Shown here one piece after another: positions 1-6,430 of a stretch of DNA of 8,546 bases. The DNA is from Geodermatophilaceae bacterium (GTDB lineage Bacteria; Actinomycetota; Actinomycetes; Mycobacteriales; Geodermatophilaceae): positions 1-8,546 of the forward strand of contig JACCTM010000356.1 in the NCBI GenBank assembly GCA_013812385.1, read 5' to 3'. Numbering within the stretch: the stretch's first letter is position 1; the number at the start of each line of letters is the position of its first letter. The notes beneath the pieces are model-generated. The model did not search any database, was not told where the DNA came from, and saw only the letters and a program-made list of their open reading frames with translations. Position numbers and translations under genes: made by a program.

Positions 1-58
1 GGGCCCACAAGAGCAGGAGGGACGCCGACCCCGATCCACCCTCGGGTTCGGCATCGCG

Positions 59-2074
59 ATGGAACGTAAACGACTGATCAGGTCGCCCTGGCTGTGGGTG
101 GGGCTCGCCGTCCTGCTGTTCTTCGTCATCCAGCCGCTGTTCAGCGGCGGCGGCGACTTCACCGAGGTCAAGACGTCGGTGGCGCTCGAGCAGCTGGAGT
201 CCGGCAACGTCTCCGAGGCGACGATCAATGACAAGGAACAGACCCTCGACTTGACCCTGGACAGTCCCGTCGACGGCGCCAGCGAGATCACCGCGTCCTA
301 CCCCCTGGAAGCCTCCGACGAGGTCTTCGACCTGGTCCGCAACGCCGAGGGGTCGGGTTCGCAGTTCGACACCTCGGTCAGCTCGGACAACATCTTCGTC
401 TCGATCCTGCTCAGCCTGCTGCCCTTCGTCCTGTTGATCTTCCTGTTGTTCTGGTTCATGAACTCGCAGAGCGGCGGCGGTCGCGGGGTGATGAACTTCG
501 GTAAGTCAAAGGCCAAGATGGTCAGCAAGGAGACGCCAAAGACGACGTTCGCGGACGTGGCCGGCGCGGACGAGGCGATCGAGGAACTCGAGGAGATCAA
601 GGACTTCCTCGAAGCTCCGGCGAAGTTCCAGGCCGTCGGCGCCAAGATCCCCAAGGGCGTCCTACTGTTCGGCCCGCCCGGGACCGGCAAGACCTTGCTC
701 GCCCGCGCGGTGGCCGGTGAAGCCGGTGTCCCGTTCTACTCGATCTCCGGCTCGGACTTCGTCGAGATGTTCGTGGGCGTCGGCGCTTCGCGAGTGCGGG
801 ATCTCTTCGAGCAGGCCAAGGCCAACGCCCCGGCAATCATCTTCATCGACGAGATCGACGCGGTCGGACGGCACCGTGGGGCTGGCATGGGCGGCGGGCA
901 CGACGAGCGCGAGCAGACCCTCAACCAGATGCTGGTCGAGATGGACGGCTTCGATGTCCGTGGCGGGGTCATCATGATCGCGGCCACCAACCGGCCGGAC
1001 ATCCTCGACCCAGCCCTGTTGCGCCCCGGACGTTTCGACCGGCAGATCGCGGTGGACCGGCCCGACCTCGAGGGCCGCAAGGCAATTCTGCGCGTCCACG
1101 CCAAGGGCAAGCCGTTCGAGCCCGGGCTCGACCTCGACACCGTGGCCCGCCGTACCCCCGGCTTCACCGGCGCGGACCTGGCCAACGTGATCAACGAGGC
1201 CGCGCTGCTGACCGCCCGGCACAACCAGACGGTGATCAGCGACTACTTCCTCGAAGAGGCGATCGACCGGGTCATCGCCGGTCCGGAGCGCAAGACCAGA
1301 GCGATGAGCGAGAAGGAAAAGAAGGTCACCGCCTATCACGAGGCGGGGCATGCCCTGGTCGCACACGCGCTGCCCAACCTCGACCCGGTGCACAAGGTGA
1401 CGATCCTGCCGCGCGGTCGCTCGCTGGGGCACACGCTCGTGCTGCCGACCGAGGACAAGTACACCCAGACCCGCTCGGAGATGATCGACACGCTGGCCTA
1501 CGCCCTGGGTGGGCGGGCCGCGGAGGAACTGGTCTTCCATGAGCCGACCACGGGCGCCGGCGACGACATCGACAAGGCCACCAAACTGGCCCGGGCCATG
1601 GTGGTCGAGTATGGGATGAGCGCCAAGCTCGGTGCGGTGAAGTACGGCACCGGCGACGCGGAGCCGTTCATGGGCCGCGACATGGGCCACGCCCGGGAGT
1701 ACTCCGACGCGGTCGCTGCCGACATCGACGCCGAGATCCGGGCGCTGATCGAAGCTGCGCACGACGAGGCTTGGGACATCCTGGTCGAATACCGCCCGGT
1801 GTTGGACAACATGGTGCTCGAACTCATGGACAAGGAGACGCTGACCCGCGAGGACATGGGCCGGATCGCCGAAGGGGTCTCCAAGCGGCCCTCGATGGCG
1901 CCGTATGAAGGGTTCGGCAAGCGGGCCCCCTCGGACCTGCCTCCGGTGCTGACCCCCGCCGAGCGGGCGAGCCTCAATGGCTCGGCGCACGTGGGCAACG
2001 GTGCGCCGACTTTCGACGGCCTCGGCACCGAGCAGCGCGACGAAGCGACATCCGCGGCCGGATCACGGGAGTGA
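59..2074 (+). CDS. ftsH: ATP-dependent zinc metalloprotease FtsH
   Basis: Membrane-anchored AAA+ protease that extracts and degrades membrane and short-lived cytosolic proteins as a hexamer. The 671 residues show the full FtsH order: TM1 (about 11-28), a short extracytoplasmic domain, TM2 (about 112-134), Walker A GPPGTGKT at 205-212, Walker B ending in D264-E265, and a second region of homology with the likely arginine fingers R322 and R325. The M41 zinc motif HEAGH is at 427-431, and the likely third zinc ligand is D503 in GDDID. The last 50 or so residues are a polar, low-complexity tail, as is common in actinobacterial FtsH. Length lies between E. coli (about 644) and the longer mycobacterial proteins. 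The ATG at 59 is chosen because MERKR directly precedes TM1. The Shine-Dalgarno signal is weak, and the frame stays open to the window edge, so a start further upstream is not strictly excluded. It heads the folate block. Confidence 0.97.
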   Translation: MERKRLIRSPWLWVGLAVLLFFVIQPLFSGGGDFTEVKTSVALEQLESGNVSEATINDKEQTLDLTLDSPVDGASEITASYPLEASDEVFDLVRNAEGSGSQFDTSVSSDNIFVSILLSLLPFVLLIFLLFWFMNSQSGGGRGVMNFGKSKAKMVSKETPKTTFADVAGADEAIEELEEIKDFLEAPAKFQAVGAKIPKGVLLFGPPGTGKTLLARAVAGEAGVPFYSISGSDFVEMFVGVGASRVRDLFEQAKANAPAIIFIDEIDAVGRHRGAGMGGGHDEREQTLNQMLVEMDGFDVRGGVIMIAATNRPDILDPALLRPGRFDRQIAVDRPDLEGRKAILRVHAKGKPFEPGLDLDTVARRTPGFTGADLANVINEAALLTARHNQTVISDYFLEEAIDRVIAGPERKTRAMSEKEKKVTAYHEAGHALVAHALPNLDPVHKVTILPRGRSLGHTLVLPTEDKYTQTRSEMIDTLAYALGGRAAEELVFHEPTTGAGDDIDKATKLARAMVVEYGMSAKLGAVKYGTGDAEPFMGRDMGHAREYSDAVAADIDAEIRALIEAAHDEAWDILVEYRPVLDNMVLELMDKETLTREDMGRIAEGVSKRPSMAPYEGFGKRAPSDLPPVLTPAERASLNGSAHVGNGAPTFDGLGTEQRDEATSAAGSRE

Positions 2075-2081
2075 GTCCGGA

Positions 2082-2672
2082 GTGACCCCATCCCGGCCGG
2101 GCGGGCACTTCGATCAGGCCCGCGCCGAGGCAGCCATCGCCGAACTCCTCATCGCGGTCGGGGAGGACCCCACCCGGCCAGGATTGCTGGAGACCCCTGC
2201 GCGAGTGGCTCGGGCCTACCGGGAGATGTTCGCCGGGCTGCATCAGGACCCGACGGACATCGTCAGCACGACCTTCGACGAGAACCACGACGAGATGGTG
2301 ATCGTCAAGGACATCGAGCTGTACAGCATCTGCGAGCACCACCTCGCGCCCTTCCACGGGGTGGCCCACGTCGGCTATGTGCCCAACACCTCCGGCGAGA
2401 TCACCGGATTGTCCAAGCTGGCTCGGCTGGTCGATCTCTACGCCCGCCGACCGCAGGTGCAGGAGCGGCTGACCTCGCAGGTCGCCGACGCGCTGGTGGA
2501 GCGGCTCAAGCCGCGCGGCGCGATCGTGGTCATGGAATGCGAACACCTGTGCATGTCGATGCGTGGCGTCCGCAAGCCCGGCTCCCGGACGGTGACCTCC
2601 GCCGTGCGCGGGATCCTCAAGACCAACCAGCCCACCCGCGCGGAGGCGATGAGCCTCATCCTCGGGCGCTGA
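2082..2672 (+). CDS. folE: GTP cyclohydrolase I
   Basis: Converts GTP to 7,8-dihydroneopterin triphosphate plus formate, the first committed step of tetrahydrofolate synthesis, in the cytosol. The 196-residue protein has the expected zinc ligands Cys84 and His87 in ICEHHLAPFHG and Cys157 in CEHLCMSMRGV, with the catalytic-type histidines His86 and His155. The conserved GLSKLARLVD and RPQVQERLT segments lie between them. The start is taken as the GTG at 2082, 7 bases after the ftsH stop. A GGGAG at 2067-2071 sits 10 bases upstream, and the encoded N-terminus has a normal family length. The reading frame stays open back into ftsH, but that part is an out-of-frame shadow. The stop TGA shares its last base with the folP ATG, implying coupled translation. 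A true folE rather than a QueF-like or FolE2 protein, as shown by the Cys/His zinc set. Confidence 0.96.
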   Translation: MTPSRPGGHFDQARAEAAIAELLIAVGEDPTRPGLLETPARVARAYREMFAGLHQDPTDIVSTTFDENHDEMVIVKDIELYSICEHHLAPFHGVAHVGYVPNTSGEITGLSKLARLVDLYARRPQVQERLTSQVADALVERLKPRGAIVVMECEHLCMSMRGVRKPGSRTVTSAVRGILKTNQPTRAEAMSLILGR

Positions 2673-3547
2673 TGCCGCCCTCAGCACGGCCGGTCGGGTT
2701 GCCGGCCGTCGACCGCTGCCTGGTGATGGGCATCCTCAACGTCACACCAGACTCCTTCTCCGACGGTGGCCGCTTCGCCGGCATCGCCGCCGCGGTGGCG
2801 CACGGTCTCGCTATGGCAGCGGCGGGCGCTGATGTCGTGGACGTCGGTGGTGAGTCCACGCGCCCTGGCGCGCAACGAATCCCGGTGGACGAAGAAATTC
2901 GTCGGGTCCTGCCGGTCGTCACGGAACTCTCCGACGCAGGACTGTCCACGACTGTCGACACCACCCGAGCTGTCGTCGCCGCCCAGGCGTTGGCGGCTGG
3001 GGCCGTCGGCGTCAACGACGTCAGTGGCGGGCTGGCCGACCCGGGCATGGCCAGGGTGGTCGCCGATGCCGGCTGCCCGTGGGTGCTCATGCACTGGCGC
3101 GGACACAGCCGGGACATGGCCTCGCTGGCCTCCTACGACGATGTGGTTGTCGACGTACACGACGAGCTTCGGTGCCGCGTGGATGCTGCTCTGGGGGCCG
3201 GGGTACGGGCTGAGCAACTGATTCTCGATCCCGGGCTCGGGTTCGCCAAGTCCGCCGAGCACAACTGGGCGCTGCTGGACCGCCTCGACGTACTGCTCGA
3301 CCTGTCGCTGCCGGTGTTGATCGGTGCCTCCCGGAAGGCATTTCTGGGCCGATTGTTGGCCGACGAGACCGGGATCGCTCGACCGCCGGATCAGCGCGAC
3401 GGCGCCACTGCGGCGATCACGGCACTGGTCGCCGAGGTCGGCGTGTGGGGTGTTCGGGTGCACGAACCCGCAGCCAATATCGACGCGGCGCAGGTGGTCG
3501 CAGCCGCCGCTCGAACTCGAGCCCGTTCGGGGGGATTCGATGACTGA
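2672..3547 (+). CDS. folP: Dihydropteroate synthase
   Basis: Condenses 6-hydroxymethyl-7,8-dihydropterin pyrophosphate with p-aminobenzoate to give dihydropteroate; it is the sulfonamide target. The 291 residues carry the usual DHPS (TIM-barrel) signatures in order: MGILNVTPDSFSDGG at 19-33, VDVGGESTRPGA, TVDTT, GVNDVSGG, VLMHWRG around His141, LDPGLGFAK with Asp186, GASRKAF with Arg221-Lys222, and VRVHEP with Arg262 and His264. All known pterin and phosphate contacts that I can locate are present, so it should be active. The ATG at 2672 overlaps the folE stop by one base (TGATG). The 3' end overlaps the folB start by 8 bases. Actinobacteria often carry a second, non-functional folP2 elsewhere. 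The intact motifs and the operon position argue that this is the functional folP1 type. Confidence 0.96.
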   Translation: MPPSARPVGLPAVDRCLVMGILNVTPDSFSDGGRFAGIAAAVAHGLAMAAAGADVVDVGGESTRPGAQRIPVDEEIRRVLPVVTELSDAGLSTTVDTTRAVVAAQALAAGAVGVNDVSGGLADPGMARVVADAGCPWVLMHWRGHSRDMASLASYDDVVVDVHDELRCRVDAALGAGVRAEQLILDPGLGFAKSAEHNWALLDRLDVLLDLSLPVLIGASRKAFLGRLLADETGIARPPDQRDGATAAITALVAEVGVWGVRVHEPAANIDAAQVVAAAARTRARSGGFDD

Positions 3548-3938
3548 TCGGATCATGCTGCGTGGCCTACGGGTTCGCGGCCATCACGGCGTTTTCGACC
3601 ACGAGCGTCGCGACGGGCAGGACTTCGTCATCGACGTGATGCTGTCGGTGGACACCTCCGCAGCTGGGCGCTCCGATGACCTGAACGACACGATCCACTA
3701 TGGCATCCTGGCCGAGGAGCTCGCCGCCGATGTGGCCCGGGATCCGCTGAACCTGATCGAGGCGTTGGCCCAGCGGTTGGCCGAGCGCTGTCTGCTCGAT
3801 CCTCGGGTGGAAGAGGTCGAGGTGACCGTGCACAAACCGCAGGCCCCAGTCACCGTTCCGATCGCCGACGTCGCCGTCACGATCACCCGCCGCCAAGATA
3901 ACGTCCCGGAATCGGAGATCGTTCGGAGTGACTCATGA
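3540..3938 (+). CDS. folB: Dihydroneopterin aldolase
   Basis: Cleaves 7,8-dihydroneopterin to 6-hydroxymethyl-7,8-dihydropterin and glycolaldehyde, supplying the substrate for FolK. The 132 residues match the small tunnel-fold aldolase family. An N-terminal RGLRVRGHHGVFDHER segment places the conserved Glu at 22. DTIHYGILAEEL is the DTVNYG-type motif, LIEALAQRLAE carries the pterin-anchoring Glu74, and VHKPQAPV carries the catalytic Lys99. Length is typical, with a slightly extended polar C-terminus of about 15 residues. The ATG at 3540 lies inside the folP 3' end (8-base overlap), and its stop overlaps the folK ATG (ATGA), so it depends on coupled translation. FolX (epimerase) is a related possibility, but the Glu/Lys set and the position between folP and folK favour FolB. 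Confidence 0.94.
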   Translation: MTDRIMLRGLRVRGHHGVFDHERRDGQDFVIDVMLSVDTSAAGRSDDLNDTIHYGILAEELAADVARDPLNLIEALAQRLAERCLLDPRVEEVEVTVHKPQAPVTVPIADVAVTITRRQDNVPESEIVRSDS

Positions 3939-4438
3939 CGCCGCGCCGCGGCGCGGTGATGTCGATCGGGTCGAACCTGGGTGACCGGCTCGGCTATCTG
4001 CAGTCGGCGGTGGACGGGCTCCAGCACTATGTCGCCAGCCCGGGAGCGGTGTCGCCGGTCTATGAGACAGCCCCCTGGGGTGGCGTGGAGCAGCCCGCGT
4101 ACCTGAACGCTGTCGTTCTGGTGACCGGGCAGCGCTCACCGGGCCAGTGGTTGGAGCTGGCGCACACCCTGGAGCAAGCGGCCGGTCGCACTCGTCAGAA
4201 GCGGTGGGGAACAAGGACACTCGATGTCGATCTGATAGTCGTGGACGACGTCCGATCCGACGATCCAGCACTCACGCTGCCCCATCCGCACGCCCACGAG
4301 CGTGCCTTTGTGCTCATCCCGTGGATGGACGTTGACTCAGATGCCTGGCTGCCAGGGCACGGACGCATCTCGGAATTGCTGTCCACAATGGACACACGCG
4401 ACGTCGTACGGTACGGAGAACTGGCGCCTTCACCGTGA
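3935..4438 (+). CDS. folK: 2-amino-4-hydroxy-6-hydroxymethyldihydropteridine pyrophosphokinase
   Basis: Transfers pyrophosphate from ATP to 6-hydroxymethyl-7,8-dihydropterin, making the substrate for FolP. The 167 residues show the HPPK pattern: SIGSNLGDR near the N-terminus, SPVYETAPWG followed by QPAYLNAVV, then RWGTRTLDVDLIVVDD. In that last motif Asp97 and Asp99 are the expected magnesium ligands, and the basic RTRQKRWGTR stretch contacts ATP phosphates. LPHPHAHERAFVLIP is the closing motif. The ATG at 3935 overlaps the folB stop by 4 bases. The stop in turn overlaps the GTG of the next gene by 4 bases (GTGA), so synthesis should be balanced with its neighbours. No key residue appears lost. 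Confidence 0.96.
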   Translation: MTPRRGAVMSIGSNLGDRLGYLQSAVDGLQHYVASPGAVSPVYETAPWGGVEQPAYLNAVVLVTGQRSPGQWLELAHTLEQAAGRTRQKRWGTRTLDVDLIVVDDVRSDDPALTLPHPHAHERAFVLIPWMDVDSDAWLPGHGRISELLSTMDTRDVVRYGELAPSP

Positions 4439-4893
4439 CCCCGACCAGAGCCCGCGATCTCGTGGGGATCGCACTGGTGGTCGCACTGATCTCCTGGGTC
4501 TTGGTGCGCCAGTTCTATGGCAGCCTTCCGCCCTTACGCTGGTATCTGCCGCTGTCACTCGGGGCGCTGGGCATCGTCGAGCTCGCCGGCGCGGCAGCGT
4601 TGCGGGCACGGATCCGCGGAGATGCCGGGCTCCCGTCGATCGATGCACTGATGGCCGCCCGAGCCCTGGCTCTGGCCAAGGCCAGCGCAGTCGCCGGCGC
4701 CGGCTTCGCCGGGTTGTGGCTCGGGCTGCTGGGCTACACGGTGCCCAACGTCGGGTTCCTCGCGGTCGCCGCGAGCGACACGGTGACCGGTGTCATCGGC
4801 GTACTCGCATCGGGGTTGGTGATCGCCGGCGCCCTGGTCCTAGAGAGCGCCTGCCGTACGCCGCTGCCCCCCCAGGACCCCGACCGACCGTGA
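4435..4893 (+). CDS. DUF3180 family small membrane protein
   Basis: A 152-residue integral membrane protein of unknown function that I recognise as the actinobacterial DUF3180 family (related to M. tuberculosis Rv3605c, which also follows folK). Four hydrophobic segments are visible: about residues 7-27, 35-56, 73-100 and 115-140. They are separated by short loops, and one of these carries RARIRGDAGLPSIDALMAARALALAKA. The C-terminus is short, polar and proline-rich. There is no signal peptide, enzymatic motif or metal-binding cluster. The GTG at 4435 lies inside the folK stop (GTGA), so translation is coupled to the folate enzymes. That linkage suggests, but does not prove, a role near folate or pterin metabolism or transport. 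Confidence 0.85.
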   Translation: MTPTRARDLVGIALVVALISWVLVRQFYGSLPPLRWYLPLSLGALGIVELAGAAALRARIRGDAGLPSIDALMAARALALAKASAVAGAGFAGLWLGLLGYTVPNVGFLAVAASDTVTGVIGVLASGLVIAGALVLESACRTPLPPQDPDRP

Positions 4894-4927
4894 TCTTGCG
4901 ATTTCGCCACCGGCTGTGGGCGGAGGA

Positions 4928-5566
4928 CTACCCCGGCCAACCCTCGGCCGGGTACTGCTCGCCGACCGGTACGTCGACGTCGAGCCGATTGCCCTCCTGG
5001 GCAAGGGGACAGACCCAGCGCGGGCTGTAGGCGCACGACGGGTGGTAGGCGAAGTTGAGGTCGACGACGATCGTGGCGCTGTTGGCCGGGCCGCCAGGCG
5101 CAACGGGCCCGGCGCCCAGATCGGCTCCCTTCACGGTATCGAGCAGGTACCGCCCGGCGCCGTAGGTGTCCCGCCCGGCCGTGGTGTCGCGCATCGGCAG
5201 GAACAGGCCACCGCCGTACTGCACCAGCCACCACACGTCCAGGCTGCCGAGCTCACCCAACCCGACCCGGCCGATCCGCTCCAGCCGCACGACCTCCTCG
5301 CTCTGGGTGGCGATGTCCAGCCGCGCAGGCTCGACGTCGGGATCGATCGGCACCTGGAAGCGGTACGCCGGGTCGTACGGCGGGTAGGGCAGACCGGAGA
5401 ACTCCCGCCGGGCGGCTGGTTCCAGCGGGGACTCGGGGTGCTCGGCGAACAACCTGTCCCGCCCGTCTCGCCAGACTTCGAAGCCCTCTTCGGGTCGCTC
5501 ACACTCGCGAACCCGCGCGTAGAGGTCGCCAACCGTGCGGCGCCAGTCCAGCAGGGTGGTGCTCAT
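4928..5566 (-). CDS. DUF1684 domain protein of unknown function
   Basis: A 212-residue soluble protein with DUF1684 signatures. An N-terminal WRDGRDRLFAEHPESPL segment (residues 32-48) is followed by FSGLPYPPYDPAYRF (56-70), YGGGLFLPMRDTTAG (117-131) and DTYGAGRYLLDTVKGADLG (133-151). The C-terminal block DLNFAYHPSCAYSPRWVCPL (169-188) precedes NRLDVDVPVGE. No signal peptide or membrane segment is seen. The biochemical role is unknown; the Gly/Tyr-rich core and two Cys in the C-terminal motif are family hallmarks. It is convergent with DUF3180 (34-base gap) and divergent from DUF6779 (93-base gap), so it is its own transcription unit. The ATG at 5566 has no strong Shine-Dalgarno. A longer start is blocked because the next upstream ATG is out of frame and meets a stop. 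Confidence 0.88.
   Translation of the reverse strand: MSTTLLDWRRTVGDLYARVRECERPEEGFEVWRDGRDRLFAEHPESPLEPAARREFSGLPYPPYDPAYRFQVPIDPDVEPARLDIATQSEEVVRLERIGRVGLGELGSLDVWWLVQYGGGLFLPMRDTTAGRDTYGAGRYLLDTVKGADLGAGPVAPGGPANSATIVVDLNFAYHPSCAYSPRWVCPLAQEGNRLDVDVPVGEQYPAEGWPG
4932..4952. other. GC-only inverted repeat at the DUF3180/DUF1684 convergent end
   Basis: A perfect 7-bp stem (CCCGGCC and GGCCGGG) with a 7-base loop lies 39 bases past the DUF3180 stop and inside the last codons of the DUF1684 gene. It could slow or end transcription arriving from the folate block. Neither side has a U-run, so it is not a classical intrinsic terminator and may be a chance product of GC-rich coding sequence. Confidence 0.3.
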
Positions 5567-5646
5567 ATCCGATTCGCCATCGGGTCAGCCTGCCAGTGGC
5601 TGCCAACACAGCCCCGCGCCTGGCATGGCTGCCGCCGGCCCGCCCG

Positions 5647-5659
5647 TACCCTGTCCGAC
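5647..5659 (+). promoter_or_regulatory. Putative -10 element of a leaderless promoter for the DUF6779 gene
   Basis: TACCCT at 5647-5652 fits the actinobacterial TANNNT -10 pattern. Only 7 bases separate it from the ATG at 5660, so a start at the usual distance would coincide with the A of the ATG. No Shine-Dalgarno sequence precedes the ATG, which agrees with a leaderless transcript. No good -35 element is evident. Confidence 0.5.
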
Positions 5660-6421
5660 ATGGCTGGACGCGCGGACCGGGGGGCCGCCGCTCTGTCACC
5701 GCTGCGTACGGCTGCTGTCGCCGGCGGATTCCTGTGCGCGGTCCTGGCCAGCGTCACTCTGTTCGTCACCGAGAACCCCGACATCCTGCGGATCGGAATC
5801 CTGGTTGCGCTCTGGGCTTTTGGCCTCGCCGCCCTCGCCGCCGGACGAAGGCAGACCGAGCAGGCATTAGCCGCCGGCGCCGACCTGGAGGTACGCAAGA
5901 CCTACGAACTCGAACTGCAGCGCGAGGTGGCCGCGCGTCGGGAGTACGAACTCGGGCTCGAGGCGGCGCTGCGGCGCGAACTCCAGGACGACTTCACCGC
6001 GCAGATAGGGGCGTTGCGTGAGGAGATGAGCCGCCTGCGACGCGAATTGTCCGAGCAGTGGGACAGCGAACTACGCGTCGAGCGAATGGTCATGCGCACC
6101 CAGTCGGTTCGGATGGGCGGAGACCGGCGTGAGCTACTCGACGCGAGCCCGCCGACGGAGGAGTTCGCCGCGGTCGGCGGCGTTGATGGGTCCGTCCTCA
6201 CCGGACCTCTCCCGCCGCCGAGCCTGCTGAATCGTCCGCGTCCGCCATCGTCAGGCTTTCCGACTCTGATCGGCACCGCCCGACCGCCAGCACAGCCGGA
6301 GCATGCACCGCCGACGAGCAACGGAGCCACCGACGACGTCCTGGCCCGGATCCTGGCCGAAGCGGGTGCCGGGGTCGGTGGTCGTCGCCGCAAGCACCGG
6401 TACGCAGACGAGGACGAGTAG
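5660..6421 (+). CDS. DUF6779 membrane-anchored coiled-coil protein
   Basis: A 253-residue protein that I recognise as the actinobacterial DUF6779 type (compare M. tuberculosis Rv3604c). A short N-terminus leads to two closely spaced membrane helices (about 17-36 and 42-61), joined by the TENPD turn. A charged, heptad-rich stretch from about 75 to 145 follows (EREYEL-like repeats with Leu spacing) and is probably a coiled coil. After that comes a Pro/Ala-rich disordered linker and a short end with DDVLARILAEAGAG followed by basic GRRRKHRY and acidic DEDE. No enzyme motif is present; a scaffold or envelope-associated role is a guess. The ATG at 5660 is chosen because it immediately precedes the membrane hairpin and has a leaderless-type -10. 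The frame stays open upstream to 4916 only because that DNA is antisense to DUF1684. It converges on nuoD with 9 bases between stops. Confidence 0.85.
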   Translation: MAGRADRGAAALSPLRTAAVAGGFLCAVLASVTLFVTENPDILRIGILVALWAFGLAALAAGRRQTEQALAAGADLEVRKTYELELQREVAARREYELGLEAALRRELQDDFTAQIGALREEMSRLRRELSEQWDSELRVERMVMRTQSVRMGGDRRELLDASPPTEEFAAVGGVDGSVLTGPLPPPSLLNRPRPPSSGFPTLIGTARPPAQPEHAPPTSNGATDDVLARILAEAGAGVGGRRRKHRYADEDE

Positions 6422-6430
6422 ACCGCGGTC

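Noticed and set aside
662..1990. 442-residue open frame on the minus strand opposite ftsH
   Set aside because: The plus strand carries an intact FtsH with all motifs. The reverse frame is a codon-bias shadow rich in His, Arg and Gly, with no recognisable domain.
1974..2687. 237-residue minus-strand frame opposite folE
   Set aside because: FolE is complete, with its zinc ligands, on the other strand; this frame is a shadow.
4916..5659. Open plus-strand frame continuous with the DUF6779 gene, giving a 501-residue protein
   Set aside because: The added part is antisense to DUF1684, shows no family motif, and is rich in Arg/Gly/Pro as expected of a mirror frame in GC-rich DNA. The membrane hairpin starts right after the ATG at 5660.
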